A stretch of 64,000 bases of DNA from Acidovorax radicis (GTDB taxonomy: Bacteria > Pseudomonadota > Gammaproteobacteria > Burkholderiales > Burkholderiaceae_C), in contig NZ_CP075184.1 in assembly GCF_020510705.1 (NCBI RefSeq), forward strand, positions 4,612,501 through 4,676,500. The letters are read 5' to 3'. Below are positions 37,651 to 46,615 of this stretch, in pieces. The notes under the pieces were generated by a model. The model was not told where the DNA came from. It ran no database searches and was given only the letters and a program-made list of their open reading frames with translations. The stretch's first letter is position 1. Each line of letters begins with the position of its first letter. The position numbers were made by a program, and so were the translations under genes.

Positions 37651-39432
37651 ATGAGTCAACTTTCAAATATCTCCGTCGCCAAGCGCCTAGCGCTTGGATT
37701 CGCACTGGTGCTGCTGCTCTCCATGGGCGTGATCGGCGTGAGCATCTCGCGCCTGAACGCCCTGGCGGCCGCAACAGAAGAGATGGTTCAGAACCCCATC
37801 AAGACAGAGCGACTGGTCAGCGACTGGGCTCGCAACCTGCGCACTGGCATCACGCGCACGGCGGCCGTCGCGCGCAGCAGCGATCCTTCCCTGGCAGACT
37901 TTTTTGCCGAAGACAGCAAGGCATCGTCCAAAAGCTCGGGAGAGCTGCAAAAGGCTGTCGAAGCGCTGATGTATCTGGATTCAGAAAAGAGGATCTTTCA
38001 GGAGATCGGCGCCCTGCGTTCTCTGTACCTGAAGAATCGCGACACGATCTTTGCCCTCAAAAAGGAAGGCAAAGTGGACGAGGCCAACAGCCTCCTCGAA
38101 AAACAGTTCATGCCCGATGCCAACAACTACGCGGCCAAGATGGATGAATTGCTGCGTGCGCAACGCGATCAGGTTGACGAACTGGGGCGCGCCATCCAGG
38201 CCAACCGCAAGTCCAGCAGCCAGCTGCTAATGGCACTGGGCGTACTCAGCATTTTTCTTGGCGGGCTCTTTTCATGGGTTTTGGCGAACTCAGTCACCAA
38301 GCCGCTGGCGCAGGCGTCGGACGTTGCCAAACGCGTGGCAGCGGGTGACCTGACCGCCCGGATCCCTGCGTATGGCAAGGACGAGGTCGGTGAACTGATG
38401 TCTTCGCTGGAACTCATGCAGACGAGCCTGGCGACTGTGGTGAACAACGTGCGCAGTGGCTCCGAGTCGGTTTCCAACGCCAGCGCTGAGATCGCCCAGG
38501 GCAACAGCGACCTGAGCGCCCGCACCGAACACCAGGCCAGCGCGCTGGAACAAACGGCGGCCAGCATGGAAGAGCTCAATTCAGCCGTCCGTAACAACGC
38601 CGACAATGCGCGCCAGGCCAACCAGCTTGCGTTGACGGCGTCGAATGTCGCTGTTCAGGGCGGTGCCGTGGTGGGAGAAGTGGTCGAGACCATGAAAGGC
38701 ATCAACGACGCCAGCCGCAAGATCAGCGACATCATCAGCGTCATTGACGGCATTGCCTTTCAGACCAACATTCTCGCGCTCAATGCCGCAGTGGAAGCGG
38801 CCCGGGCGGGGGAACAAGGCCGGGGCTTTGCAGTGGTTGCGTCAGAAGTTCGCAGCTTGGCTGGTCGCAGCGCGGAAGCAGCCAAGGAGATAAAGAACCT
38901 CATCAGCGCCAGCGTGGAGCGGGTAGAACACGGAACCGCACTGGTGGACAAGGCCGGAAACACCATGACGGAGGTCGTGAGCAGCATTCGCCGGGTGACG
39001 GACATCATGGGCGAAATAAGTGCCGCCAGCAACGAACAGAGTGCAGGTGTTGCGCAAGTCGGCGAAGCCGTGACATCGATGGACCAAGCCACACAACAAA
39101 ATGCGGCGCTGGTAGAGGAAATGGCCGCAGCGGCCAGCAGCCTCAGAAGCCAGGCCCACGACCTGGTGCAGGTGGTGGCCATCTTCAAGCTGACGGCCGA
39201 CCAAACCCAGGCGCCGGGCGCCTATTCCAGGCCTGCCGCCCCCAAGAAGCTCGCGCCTTCGCCAGCCGCACCGGCATCCAAGTCTGTCGCAAAGACCTCG
39301 ACCGCCCAGACCGTGTCCGCCAAGGTGCCCTTTTCTCCACCCAAGGCGGCACGGCCAGCCTTGGCGGCAGCGCCCAAGGTCCAAAGCCGCCCGTCCAACA
39401 CCGGAAATGACGAGGATTGGGAGTCCTTCTGA
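37651..39432 (+). CDS. Methyl-accepting chemotaxis protein with a C-terminal docking peptide
   Basis: The 593-residue receptor has an N-terminal membrane helix (residues 12-34), a periplasmic four-helix ligand domain (about 35-187), a second helix near 188-210, a HAMP domain and a long cytoplasmic coiled coil with the hairpin tip [20 protein letters not shown] and [20 protein letters not shown]. After the methyl-accepting part comes an Ala/Pro/Lys-rich linker and a tail ending DWESF, which matches the xWxxF pentapeptide that tethers CheR and CheB. The ATG at 37651-37653 is preferred to the GTG two codons before it. The ligand is unknown. Confidence 0.94.
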   Translation: MSQLSNISVAKRLALGFALVLLLSMGVIGVSISRLNALAAATEEMVQNPIKTERLVSDWARNLRTGITRTAAVARSSDPSLADFFAEDSKASSKSSGELQKAVEALMYLDSEKRIFQEIGALRSLYLKNRDTIFALKKEGKVDEANSLLEKQFMPDANNYAAKMDELLRAQRDQVDELGRAIQANRKSSSQLLMALGVLSIFLGGLFSWVLANSVTKPLAQASDVAKRVAAGDLTARIPAYGKDEVGELMSSLELMQTSLATVVNNVRSGSESVSNASAEIAQGNSDLSARTEHQASALEQTAASMEELNSAVRNNADNARQANQLALTASNVAVQGGAVVGEVVETMKGINDASRKISDIISVIDGIAFQTNILALNAAVEAARAGEQGRGFAVVASEVRSLAGRSAEAAKEIKNLISASVERVEHGTALVDKAGNTMTEVVSSIRRVTDIMGEISAASNEQSAGVAQVGEAVTSMDQATQQNAALVEEMAAAASSLRSQAHDLVQVVAIFKLTADQTQAPGAYSRPAAPKKLAPSPAAPASKSVAKTSTAQTVSAKVPFSPPKAARPALAAAPKVQSRPSNTGNDEDWESF

Positions 39433-39547
39433 GTTTTGACCGGTCTCGCTCAGCGGGAGGTGCGCCGCAGCTACAGATGCCGGGGTGTCCATTGCGGGCT
39501 TACCCCGGCGAATGAGCCTCGCTGCGGCGCCGCCCGATAATCCCACG

Positions 39548-40543
39548 ATGCGTTTTTCTCCTCGCGCCATCGGCCTGCTGGCGGCGGTTGTCACTGTCAT
39601 CATCTGGACGGGCTTCATCGTCATCGCCCGCGCCTCGGCCCAGCGCACGCTCACCCCGTTCGACATTGCCCTGCTGCGTATCATCGGCGCCAGCCTGGTG
39701 CTGCTGCCGTGGGGCTGGTGGATGGTGCGGCGGCGCAAGGCCTCACAGGGCGCGCAGGCGGCTGCATACAGCCTGCTGGGCATCTCCCCCCTGCCATTAC
39801 GCACCACCACACTGCTGGGCACGTTTGGCGGGCTGCTCTACGCGCTGCTGGCCTATTCGGGGTTCTTTCATGCGCCCGCTACGCATGCGGCGGTGCTCAT
39901 GCCCGGCAGCCTATCGCTGTGGACCACGCTGCTCGCTGCAGTAGTGCTGCGCGACTACATCACCCCGCTGCGTGCGGCCGGGCTGGCGCTGATCGTGGCG
40001 GGTGACTTGCTGGTGGGAGGGCGCAGCCTGCTGGCCGCATTTTCTGGTGGCGATGTATGGAAGGGCGATGCGCTCTTCATGCTGGCCGCATCGTGCTGGG
40101 CCACCTACAGCGTGCTGGCGCGGCGCCATGCCGTTGACGCCGTACAGGCCACCATAGCCATCACCACCTTTGCCTGCATGGTGTATGTGCCCGCCTATGC
40201 GCTACTGGTGGCGCTGGGCGCAGTCAACAGCCACCTGGGCATCGCGCCGTGGAACGAGATCGTCTTTCAGCTGGTGTTCCAGGGTGGGGGCTCGGTGGTG
40301 ATCTCGGGCATCAGCTTTACGCGCATGATCCAGCACTTCGGCCCCGTGCGGTCGACCATGATCACCGCACTGGTGCCCGGGCTCTCGGCCATGGGTGCCG
40401 TCGTTTTTCTGGACGAGCCCATGTACTGGAACCTGTTCGCCGGGCTGCTGCTGGTCACCGCCGGTATCCTGCTGGGCGTGTTGCGCAAAAGCCAGGGTGC
40501 AGCGCCCGCCGTCCCTGCGGTGCCTGCAGGGCCGCCCTCGTAA
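39548..40543 (+). CDS. EamA/DMT-family membrane transporter
   Basis: The 331-residue product has about ten membrane helices in two EamA repeats: one from residue 5 to about 150 and the second from about 170. The start MRFSPRAIGLLAAVVTVIIW is typical of drug/metabolite transporters. Members export amino acids or small metabolites; no substrate can be named. tsaB follows after 17 bp. The ATG at 39548-39550 begins the first hydrophobic helix with a short polar lead. Confidence 0.9.
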   Translation: MRFSPRAIGLLAAVVTVIIWTGFIVIARASAQRTLTPFDIALLRIIGASLVLLPWGWWMVRRRKASQGAQAAAYSLLGISPLPLRTTTLLGTFGGLLYALLAYSGFFHAPATHAAVLMPGSLSLWTTLLAAVVLRDYITPLRAAGLALIVAGDLLVGGRSLLAAFSGGDVWKGDALFMLAASCWATYSVLARRHAVDAVQATIAITTFACMVYVPAYALLVALGAVNSHLGIAPWNEIVFQLVFQGGGSVVISGISFTRMIQHFGPVRSTMITALVPGLSAMGAVVFLDEPMYWNLFAGLLLVTAGILLGVLRKSQGAAPAVPAVPAGPPS

Positions 40544-40560
40544 CCATCTCCCACTGTCCC

Positions 40561-41274
40561 ATGAATCTGCTCGCCTTTGATACCAGTACCGACACGCTCT
40601 CGATCGCCGTGCAACACGGCGATGCCGTGGTGCAGCACACCGGTCCGGGCGGGCCGCAGGCGTCGGCCAGCATGATTCCCGAGGTGCGCCGCCTGCTCGC
40701 GCTGGCGGGGCTGTCGTTCGACACGCTGGACGCCATCGTGTTCGGGCGCGGCCCGGGGTCCTTCACCGGCCTGCGCACCGCGTGTGCGGTGGCGCAGGGG
40801 CTGGCGTTTGGCGCCCGCGGCGGCCTGGGCGTGCCCGTGCTGCCGGTGGACACCCTGCTCGCCCTGGCCGAAGAAGCCCGCCAGCAACACGGCTGCACGC
40901 AGGTGGTGGCCGTGCTGGATGCGCGCATGGACGAGGTCTACCACGCGCGCTGCGAGTGGCTGGGCAGCGACGTCGGCTGGCAGGCCGATGGCGACTTTGG
41001 CCTGGGCGCACCCGAAACGGTGCTGGCCCCCGCCGGGTGGACCGTGGCGGGCAACGCACGCGCGCCCTACGGTGATCGTTTGGCACCCGCCGCCCACCAC
41101 GTGGTGGCGCTGCCCACCGCCACGGCCCTGCTGCGCCTGGCGCCCGCCCTGCTGGCCGCTGGCGGCGGCATGCCCGCCAGCGAGGCACTGCCCCGCTATA
41201 TCCGCGATAAAGTGGCACAAACCACGGCCGAACGCGCCGCCCTGCGCGCCAACCCGCCCACAGCCCAACCCTGA
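40561..41274 (+). CDS. tsaB: tRNA threonylcarbamoyladenosine biosynthesis protein TsaB
   Basis: TsaB is the scaffold protein that with TsaD and TsaE transfers threonylcarbamoyl to A37 of tRNAs. The 237-residue product starts MNLLAFDTSTDTLSIAVQHG (actin-like fold) and has FGRGPGSFTGLRTACAVAQGLA near residue 60. rimI follows after 5 bp, as in most Proteobacteria. The Sua5-type tsaC is 9.6 kb upstream in the window. Confidence 0.96.
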   Translation: MNLLAFDTSTDTLSIAVQHGDAVVQHTGPGGPQASASMIPEVRRLLALAGLSFDTLDAIVFGRGPGSFTGLRTACAVAQGLAFGARGGLGVPVLPVDTLLALAEEARQQHGCTQVVAVLDARMDEVYHARCEWLGSDVGWQADGDFGLGAPETVLAPAGWTVAGNARAPYGDRLAPAAHHVVALPTATALLRLAPALLAAGGGMPASEALPRYIRDKVAQTTAERAALRANPPTAQP

Positions 41275-41279
41275 CCAGC

Positions 41280-41774
41280 ATGAGCGCCTTACCCACGTCC
41301 CCTGACAGCGATGCACTGAATTCGCGGCCCGAAGCGCGCTTTGAAGCGCTCACGCTCGCACAGCTTGATGCCGTGCTGGCGGTGGAGCAACGCGCCTACA
41401 CCCACCCGTGGACGCGGGGCAATTTCACCGATGCCATGGCCTCAGGCTACCAGGCGCAGTTGCTGATGGCGGACGATCATCTGCTCGGTTATTTTGTGGC
41501 CATGATGGGGGTGGAGGAAGTGCACCTGCTCAACCTCACCGTCAACCCGGACTACCAGCGCCAGGGCTGGGCACGGGTGCTGCTCGATGCCTTGGCCCTG
41601 TGGTCCCGGGGCCGCAGCGCACAGTGGCTCTGGCTGGAAGTGCGCGCCAGCAACCAGCGCGCCCAAGACATCTATCTGACCCACGGCTTTCACCGCGTGG
41701 GCGAACGCAAACGCTATTACCCCGCCGAACACGGCCAGCGTGAAGACGCCGTGGTCATGAGCCTGGCGCTCTGA
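41280..41774 (+). CDS. rimI: Ribosomal protein S18 alanine N-acetyltransferase RimI
   Basis: RimI acetylates the N-terminus of ribosomal protein S18. The 164-residue GNAT-fold product has EVHLLNLTVNPDYQRQGWAR (acetyl-CoA binding, QRQGWA) and LEVRASNQRAQDIYLTHGF. Both are typical for RimI. The ATG at 41280-41282 is 5 bp after tsaB, probably translated by coupling. A degenerate glycosylase-like gene follows by 41 bp. Confidence 0.94.
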   Translation: MSALPTSPDSDALNSRPEARFEALTLAQLDAVLAVEQRAYTHPWTRGNFTDAMASGYQAQLLMADDHLLGYFVAMMGVEEVHLLNLTVNPDYQRQGWARVLLDALALWSRGRSAQWLWLEVRASNQRAQDIYLTHGFHRVGERKRYYPAEHGQREDAVVMSLAL

Positions 41775-41815
41775 CACAAGCGCCCCACCTGCCACCCCAA
41801 CACGTCCCTGCCTGT

Positions 41816-42628
41816 ATGAGCCTTCACCTCGATGCGCGGCAACGCGCCATGCTGCAAGAAATGGGCGTCACCGTATGGGCCCCTGCAGAACCGACTGCAA
41901 ACGCAACCACAACCGCAATCGCCCCCGTAGCAGACCCCGCCGCACGCCCGACGGATGCCCGCACGGCGCCCGGCCATTCCCAAGTGCCGCCGCCCATGCC
42001 GGTGGCCACCAACGCTCGTCCGCCCTCAGCAATCCCCGCGCCCCCTACGGCGCGCGCCGCAGCGGCAGCGCCCCGCGCGCGCGCGCCCACACCGGCTGCG
42101 CCTGCGGCTGGCCAGGTCATGCCAGCGCTGAAGCTGCATGCGCCTCAGGCGCTTTACCCCACGGCAGATCCGGCCAAGACACCCGCCGAGCTCGGTGGGG
42201 GCTGGTTGATCGTGACCGAAAGCGTGAACGCGTCCGAACCACTGCAAGGTGACGCCGGACGGCTGCTGGACAACATGCTGCGCGCCATGCGCCTGCACCA
42301 ACACCCACGCGTATTTGTTGCCGCACTGGAACGCGCGTTGCCCGGCGGTGAAGCCGATGACGCCATTGCCACCACGTTGACCGATGTCGTGCAGTCGCTG
42401 CAGCCTGCCATGGTGCTGGTGCTGGGCCACATCGCCGCGCGTGTGGCGCTGAGCCGCACCGAGCCCCTGGGCCGCCTGCGCGCCGGGCCCCATGCGCTGG
42501 CCGGATGTCCCGCCGTGGTGACGTACGACCCGGCTTTCCTGCTGCGCTCCCAGGACGCCAAGGCCGCCGCGTGGGCCGATCTGTGCCACGCGCTGGCCCT
42601 GGTGCGCGCAGCCTGCGCGGGCACCTGA
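41816..42628 (+). CDS. Uracil-DNA-glycosylase-like protein, catalytic motifs degenerate
   Basis: The 270-residue product has an N-terminal helix, an Ala/Pro-rich linker (residues 25-120) and a domain resembling family 4/5 uracil-DNA glycosylases, which often follows rimI in Burkholderiales. Where active enzymes have GEAPG, this one reads TESVN (residues 134-138), then EPLQGDAGRLLDNMLRAM; where they have a His in TYHP..LLR, this one reads TYDPAFLLR (Asp238). The four Fe-S cysteines of family 4 are also absent; only Cys231 and Cys259 appear near the end of the domain. The fold is probably retained but the activity lost. Frame intact; function unknown. Confidence 0.75.
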   Translation: MSLHLDARQRAMLQEMGVTVWAPAEPTANATTTAIAPVADPAARPTDARTAPGHSQVPPPMPVATNARPPSAIPAPPTARAAAAAPRARAPTPAAPAAGQVMPALKLHAPQALYPTADPAKTPAELGGGWLIVTESVNASEPLQGDAGRLLDNMLRAMRLHQHPRVFVAALERALPGGEADDAIATTLTDVVQSLQPAMVLVLGHIAARVALSRTEPLGRLRAGPHALAGCPAVVTYDPAFLLRSQDAKAAAWADLCHALALVRAACAGT

Positions 42629-42731
42629 GGCCAAGAACGTGTTCACGATCCAAGGGCTGAGACGTCTTGTGCAATGACATAATCCGCCCTTTGCTGACAG
42701 CTTAATTTGACGGAGACAGCTCCTTGGAAAC

Positions 42732-42782
42732 CTACCCGAGTTGGTAGCTTTCGGCTCCCCGGCCTGCCGTGGGGTTGAAAGC
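42732..42782 (+). promoter_or_regulatory. Structured leader RNA upstream of corA (two abutting hairpins)
   Basis: Within the 201-bp gap before corA, CTACC (42732-42736) pairs with GGTAG (42743-42747) around CGAGTT. Right after it CTTTC (42748-42752) pairs with GAAAG (42777-42781) and CCCC (42757-42760) with GGGG (42771-42774). The two stems could stack. They end 47 nt before the ATG. Known Mg2+ leaders or riboswitches that I remember do not match, so this is a candidate for an unrecognised control element. Confidence 0.5.
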
Positions 42783-42829
42783 ACCCCGCCCCCCGCACTG
42801 CAGACGCCACCAACCAAGGGAGTGAGTCC

Positions 42830-43816
42830 ATGCTCAACATCTTTTCGCTTGCCAACGGCCGGCTGTTCCAGGAAGAAATCGAGTCCCTGGAGGAGCTGAC
42901 CCGGTTCCAGCCCATCTGGGTGGACCTGGAAGCCCCCACGCTCGAAGAAAAGCGCTGGATCAAGCAGCACTACGGCCTGTCCATCCCCGAGGATGCGATG
43001 GATGAAGACATCGAGGAATCCGCCCGCTTCTACGAAGAAGACAACGGCGAGCTGCACATCCGCAGCGACTTTCTGATCGATGACGACGAAGACCCCCGCT
43101 CGGTGCGCGTGGCCTTCATCCTGAACCAGCACAACACCAACCTCAAGAGCCGGGGCGTGCTGTTCTCTATCCACGATGAAGACGTGCCGGTGTTCCGGCT
43201 GCTGCGCATGCGTGCCCGGCGCGCGCCGGGGCTCATCGAAGACGCCAAGGAAGTGCTGCTCAAGCTGTTCGACGCCGACGCGGAATATTCGGCCGACACG
43301 CTTGAGCGCATCTATGACGAGCTGGAAAAGGTGAGCACGCAGGTGCTGGCCGGCGACGTGACCGACGCCCGAGCAGGAGAAGTGCTGGCGGCCATCGCAC
43401 GCCAGGAAGACTTGAACGGCCGCATCCGCCGCAATGTGATGGATACGCGCCGCGCCGTGAGCTTCATGATGCGCAGCAAGATGCTCAACGCCGAGCAGTT
43501 CGAGGAAGCACGCCAGATCCTGCGCGACATCGAATCGCTGGACAACCACACCGCCTTTCTGTTCGACAAGATCAACTTCCTGATGGACGCCACGGTCGGT
43601 TTTATCAACATCAACCAGAACAAGATCATCAAGATCTTCTCGGTGGCCAGCGTGGCCCTGCTGCCGCCCACGCTGATCGCCAGCGTCTATGGCATGAACT
43701 TCAAGTTCATGCCCGAGCTCGACTGGTCCCTGGGCTACCCGTACGCGCTGGCGCTGATGGTGGCCAGCGCGCTGGGGCCTATGTGGTACTTCCGCAAGCG
43801 CGGTTGGTTGAAGTAG
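42830..43816 (+). CDS. corA: Magnesium/cobalt transporter CorA
   Basis: CorA is a pentameric Mg2+ channel of the inner membrane. The 328-residue product has a long soluble funnel and, near the C-terminus, two helices with the signature YGMNFKFMPELDW (residues 287-299), which includes the GMN filter. The C-terminus ends with RKRGWLK, typical of the family. The ATG at 42830-42832 has AGGGAGTG upstream. A structured leader precedes it and a G/C-rich hairpin follows the stop by 24 bp. Confidence 0.96.
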   Translation: MLNIFSLANGRLFQEEIESLEELTRFQPIWVDLEAPTLEEKRWIKQHYGLSIPEDAMDEDIEESARFYEEDNGELHIRSDFLIDDDEDPRSVRVAFILNQHNTNLKSRGVLFSIHDEDVPVFRLLRMRARRAPGLIEDAKEVLLKLFDADAEYSADTLERIYDELEKVSTQVLAGDVTDARAGEVLAAIARQEDLNGRIRRNVMDTRRAVSFMMRSKMLNAEQFEEARQILRDIESLDNHTAFLFDKINFLMDATVGFININQNKIIKIFSVASVALLPPTLIASVYGMNFKFMPELDWSLGYPYALALMVASALGPMWYFRKRGWLK

Positions 43817-43817
43817 C

Positions 43818-43880
43818 CCCCCCTGTGGCGCTGCGCGCCGTCCCCCCCGAGGGGGGACGCCTCCAGCGGCCCGGCAGAGC
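43818..43880. repeat. G/C-rich repeat-like sequence after corA, with a perfect hairpin
   Basis: GTCCCCCC (43840-43847) pairs with GGGGGGAC (43851-43858) across CGA. It may help end corA transcription, but no T tract follows. The composition is like the purE-purK spacer. Confidence 0.45.
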
Positions 43881-43985
43881 CGGTTCCGCGGTGGCGCTGG
43901 TATTGGGCGCGCGCCGGTTTCATGGTGCAGTGGTCGAACTTGTAGCCGCTGACGCTATGGCAGATCCCAGGAATCCGAGCCCCTG

Positions 43986-44009
43986 CCCGTTCGGGCTGAG
44001 CGTGTCGAA
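43986..44009 (-). repeat. TTCGACA-type short repeat, copy 2
   Basis: The reverse complement of this 24-bp sequence matches 9460-9483 at 22 positions. It lies between corA and mtnN, which converge. Confidence 0.6.
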
Positions 44010-44063
44010 GCCTTGGGCAAGGCTGGTGATGGGTTCGGCGGCTGTCTCTGCGCAAAAAATGAG

Positions 44064-44120
44064 TCAAATCTGGCTCTAGCGCTTATCCATCAAGCGCTAG
44101 CGGCTATAAATTTGATAGTT
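44064..44120. repeat. CTAG-type palindromic repeat overlapping the 3' end of mtnN
   Basis: CTCTAGCGCTTATCCATCAA and GCGCTAGCGGCTATAAATTT hold two near-perfect arms. The mtnN stop codon and its last five codons lie in the right flank (44104-44120). This is the most regular copy in the window. Confidence 0.85.
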
Positions 44121-44856
44121 TCTGCAGAAATGCCAGCACCATGTGCTCCGCGTAGCGGCTGGCCACCGTCTGCACGAACAAGGGGAAGTCCACGTGCGCC
44201 GCGTCGTCGGCGCGGTCTGAGATGGTTCTGACGGCGGCAAAAGGCACACCATAGTCCAGGCAGACCTGGGCCACGGCAGCGCCTTCCATCTCCACCGCCA
44301 GCACCTCATGCCCGGCGGCACGCAGGTCTTGGCGCAGGCGATCAGACTCCCGCGCGGCCGACACAAACCGGTCGCCGCTGACAACCAGGCCGTGGTGCAC
44401 ACGCGCCGCGGGGTAATTCAAGTCAAAATGGCCTCTAGCGCTTGATACACAAGCGCCAGCAGCTTCCAAAAGATGAGCAGATAGGTGCGCATCGCATGCC
44501 AGGCGAGCGCGCGCATACCCCGGCAGCTCCCAGCGCGCAAACAGCGGCGAGGCGTCCATGTCGTGCTGCAGATAGTCTTGCGCCACCACCACATCGCCCA
44601 CCTGCACCCCTTCGCCCACACCGCCCGCCACGCCCGTGAACACGATGGCGGCAGCGCCAAAGTGCTCCACCAGCGCCGTGGCCGTGGTGGCCGCTGCCAC
44701 CTTGCCAATGCCCGACAGCGCCAGCACCACCGGCTGGCCGTGCAGCATGCCGCGCGTGAAAGTGCGCCCCGCGCGTGCCACCTGTTCGGGGTGCTGCAGA
44801 TGGGCCACCAGGCCCGATTGTTCTTCGGGCAGGGCGCTGAGGATGGCGAAGGTCAT
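44104..44856 (-). CDS. mtnN: 5'-methylthioadenosine/S-adenosylhomocysteine nucleosidase
   Basis: MtnN (Pfs) splits methylthioadenosine and S-adenosylhomocysteine, recycling by-products of methylation, polyamine and autoinducer-2 synthesis. The 250-residue product starts MTFAILSALPEEQSGLVAHL; it has GIGKVAAATTATALVEHFGA, VAGGVGEGVQVGDVVVA and the catalytic region VEMEGAAVAQVCLDYGVPF with RTISDRAD. Codons 129-146 (AAGACVSSARGHF) are a CTAG-type repeat read in frame, and the last codons and stop lie in a second copy. The C-terminus KLSNL is therefore repeat-derived. It is separated from dppA by a terminator. Confidence 0.94.
   Translation of the reverse strand: MTFAILSALPEEQSGLVAHLQHPEQVARAGRTFTRGMLHGQPVVLALSGIGKVAAATTATALVEHFGAAAIVFTGVAGGVGEGVQVGDVVVAQDYLQHDMDASPLFARWELPGYARARLACDAHLSAHLLEAAGACVSSARGHFDLNYPAARVHHGLVVSGDRFVSAARESDRLRQDLRAAGHEVLAVEMEGAAVAQVCLDYGVPFAAVRTISDRADDAAHVDFPLFVQTVASRYAEHMVLAFLQKLSNL
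44421..44471. repeat. CTAG-type palindromic repeat inside mtnN
   Basis: GGCCTCTAGCGCTTGATACA and AAGCGCCAGCAGCTTCCAAA are the arms with flanks. The left arm is perfect. It lies 300 bp from the copy at the mtnN stop and is read on the minus strand in the same phase as the leuS and ybbN copies. Confidence 0.8.
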
Positions 44857-44873
44857 GGCAAAAAGGGGCAGTC

Positions 44874-44910
44874 AAAAATAAAAAACCCTGGGCCATCTCG
44901 GGCACCAGGG
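44874..44910 (-). terminator. Intrinsic terminator of the dpp operon
   Basis: On the minus strand CCCTGG (44910-44905) pairs with CCAGGG (44891-44886), followed by a T-rich run (the A-rich tract at 44874-44885). It lies 69 bp after the dppA stop and just before the mtnN start. Confidence 0.85.
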
Positions 44911-44978
44911 CAGGGTCACGGCTCCAGGCACCCGCAGCGCATGAAAGCCGTGACGGCAAAGCGGCCGCAGCCGTCGTT

Positions 44979-46592
44979 TTACTTCAGATCGACGCCATAG
45001 AAGTTGTGCCGCCCAAACGGGCTGAGCTTGAAGTCCACCACTTCCTTGCGCACGGGCTTCAATTGCACGGCGTGCGCAATGGTGAACCAGGGCGCCTGCT
45101 CCTTGAAGATCACCTGGGCTTGCTCATACAGCTTGGCGCGTTCGGCCTGGCTGGTCACCGTCTTGGCCTTGACCACCAGGTCTTCATACGGCTGGTAGCA
45201 GAACTTGGCAATGTTGCTGCCGCTCTTGGACTCTGCCGATGCGCAGCCCAGCAGGGTGTACAGGAAGTTATCCGGGTCGCCGTTGTCGCCCGTCCAGCCG
45301 AGCATGCCCATCTGGTGCTCGCCTTCCTGCATGCGCTTGCGGTATTCGCCCCATTCAAACGACTTGATCTCGGCCTTGACGCCGATCTTGGCGAGATCTG
45401 CCTGCATCAGCTCGGCGATGCGCTTGGCGTTGGGGTTGTAGGGGCGTTGTACGGGCATGGCCCACAGGTCGGTCGTCAAGCCGTTGGGGTAACCGGCCTC
45501 GGCCAGCAGCTTCTTGGCGGCGGCGGGGTCAAACGGGTCGTCCTTGACGGCGTCGTTGTAAGACCACATGGTCGGCGGGATCGGGTTCTTGGCGGCAATG
45601 CCGGTGGAGAGGTAGACACCGTCGATGATCGCCTTCTTGTCGATCGCCATGTTGATCGCCCTGCGCACGCGCACGTCGTCAAACGGCTTCTTCTTGGTGT
45701 TGTAGGCCATGTAGCCCACATTCAGGCCGGGCTGCTCCAGCAGCTGGATGTTGGGGTCTTTGCGAATGGCCTCCAGGTCGGCCGGGTTCGGGTAAGGCAT
45801 GACATGGCACTCGCCCTTTTGCAGCTTGGCCCAGCGCACGGAGGCATCGGGCGTGATGGCATACACCAGGTCATCCAGCTTGGCCTTGCCGCCCCAGTAG
45901 GGGGCAAAGGCCTTGTAGCGGATGACGGCGTCCTTCTGGTACTGCACCAGGTAGAACGGGCCGGTGCCGATGGGGTCCTGGTCGATCTTCTCGGGTGTGC
46001 CGGCCTTGAGCATGGCATCGGCATATTCCTTGGACTGCACGGCGGCATAGGGCATCGCCAGGTTGGCCAGGAAAGGGGCCTCGGGCTTGTTGAGCGTGAT
46101 CTTGACCGTGAGGTCATTCACCTTCACCACCGACACCAACAGCTTGGGCATGCCCATGTCGTTGAAGTACGAGTGGTTGGGGCTGGTGACCTTGAAGTAC
46201 GGGTTGTCTTCCTTCCACTGGCGTTCGAACATGAACAACACGTCGTCGGCATTCATGTCGCGCGTGGGTTTGAAGCCCTTGTTGGTGTTGTGCCACTTCA
46301 CGCCCTTGCGCAGGTGGAAGGTGTACTCCTTGCCATCGGCCGACACGTCCCAGCGCTCTGCCAGGCCGGGCACGACTTTGGTGCCGCCGCGTTCGAATTC
46401 AACCAGGCGGTTGTAGATGGGCTCGTTGCCATCGAACGAAGTGCCGGTGGTGTTGACCCCTGGGTAGAAGTTCTCCGGGCTGCCTTCAGAGCAATACACC
46501 AGGGTCTTGGCCGACGCGGCGCCAGCGGCCAACATCACGGGCAGGGCCAACGCGGCCAGAGCGAGTCGCTTGCGCGAGCGGATGTGTTTCAT
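44979..46592 (-). CDS. dppA: Dipeptide ABC transporter substrate-binding protein DppA
   Basis: DppA is the periplasmic binding protein for dipeptides. The 537-residue product has a signal peptide ending AGAASAK near residue 29, and the family motifs [37 protein letters not shown] (in two parts) and [14 protein letters not shown]. The ATG at 46590-46592 has an AAGGAG ribosome-binding site; a GTG one codon upstream is less likely. It is the last gene of the operon, 23 bp after dppF, whereas in E. coli dppA is the first. A terminator follows. Confidence 0.93.
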   Translation of the reverse strand: MKHIRSRKRLALAALALPVMLAAGAASAKTLVYCSEGSPENFYPGVNTTGTSFDGNEPIYNRLVEFERGGTKVVPGLAERWDVSADGKEYTFHLRKGVKWHNTNKGFKPTRDMNADDVLFMFERQWKEDNPYFKVTSPNHSYFNDMGMPKLLVSVVKVNDLTVKITLNKPEAPFLANLAMPYAAVQSKEYADAMLKAGTPEKIDQDPIGTGPFYLVQYQKDAVIRYKAFAPYWGGKAKLDDLVYAITPDASVRWAKLQKGECHVMPYPNPADLEAIRKDPNIQLLEQPGLNVGYMAYNTKKKPFDDVRVRRAINMAIDKKAIIDGVYLSTGIAAKNPIPPTMWSYNDAVKDDPFDPAAAKKLLAEAGYPNGLTTDLWAMPVQRPYNPNAKRIAELMQADLAKIGVKAEIKSFEWGEYRKRMQEGEHQMGMLGWTGDNGDPDNFLYTLLGCASAESKSGSNIAKFCYQPYEDLVVKAKTVTSQAERAKLYEQAQVIFKEQAPWFTIAHAVQLKPVRKEVVDFKLSPFGRHNFYGVDLK

Positions 46593-46615
46593 CACAGATC
46601 TCCTTCAGGTTGAAA

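Noticed and set aside
37684..37702. Palindrome CCAAGCGCCTAGCGCTTGG at the start of the chemoreceptor gene
   Set aside because: It resembles the repeat core, but the flanks do not match and the encoded KRLALGF is normal for chemoreceptors.
42629..42829. yybP-ykoY or M-box type riboswitch before corA
   Set aside because: The conserved loop sequences of those riboswitches that I remember are absent; only the hairpins are reported.
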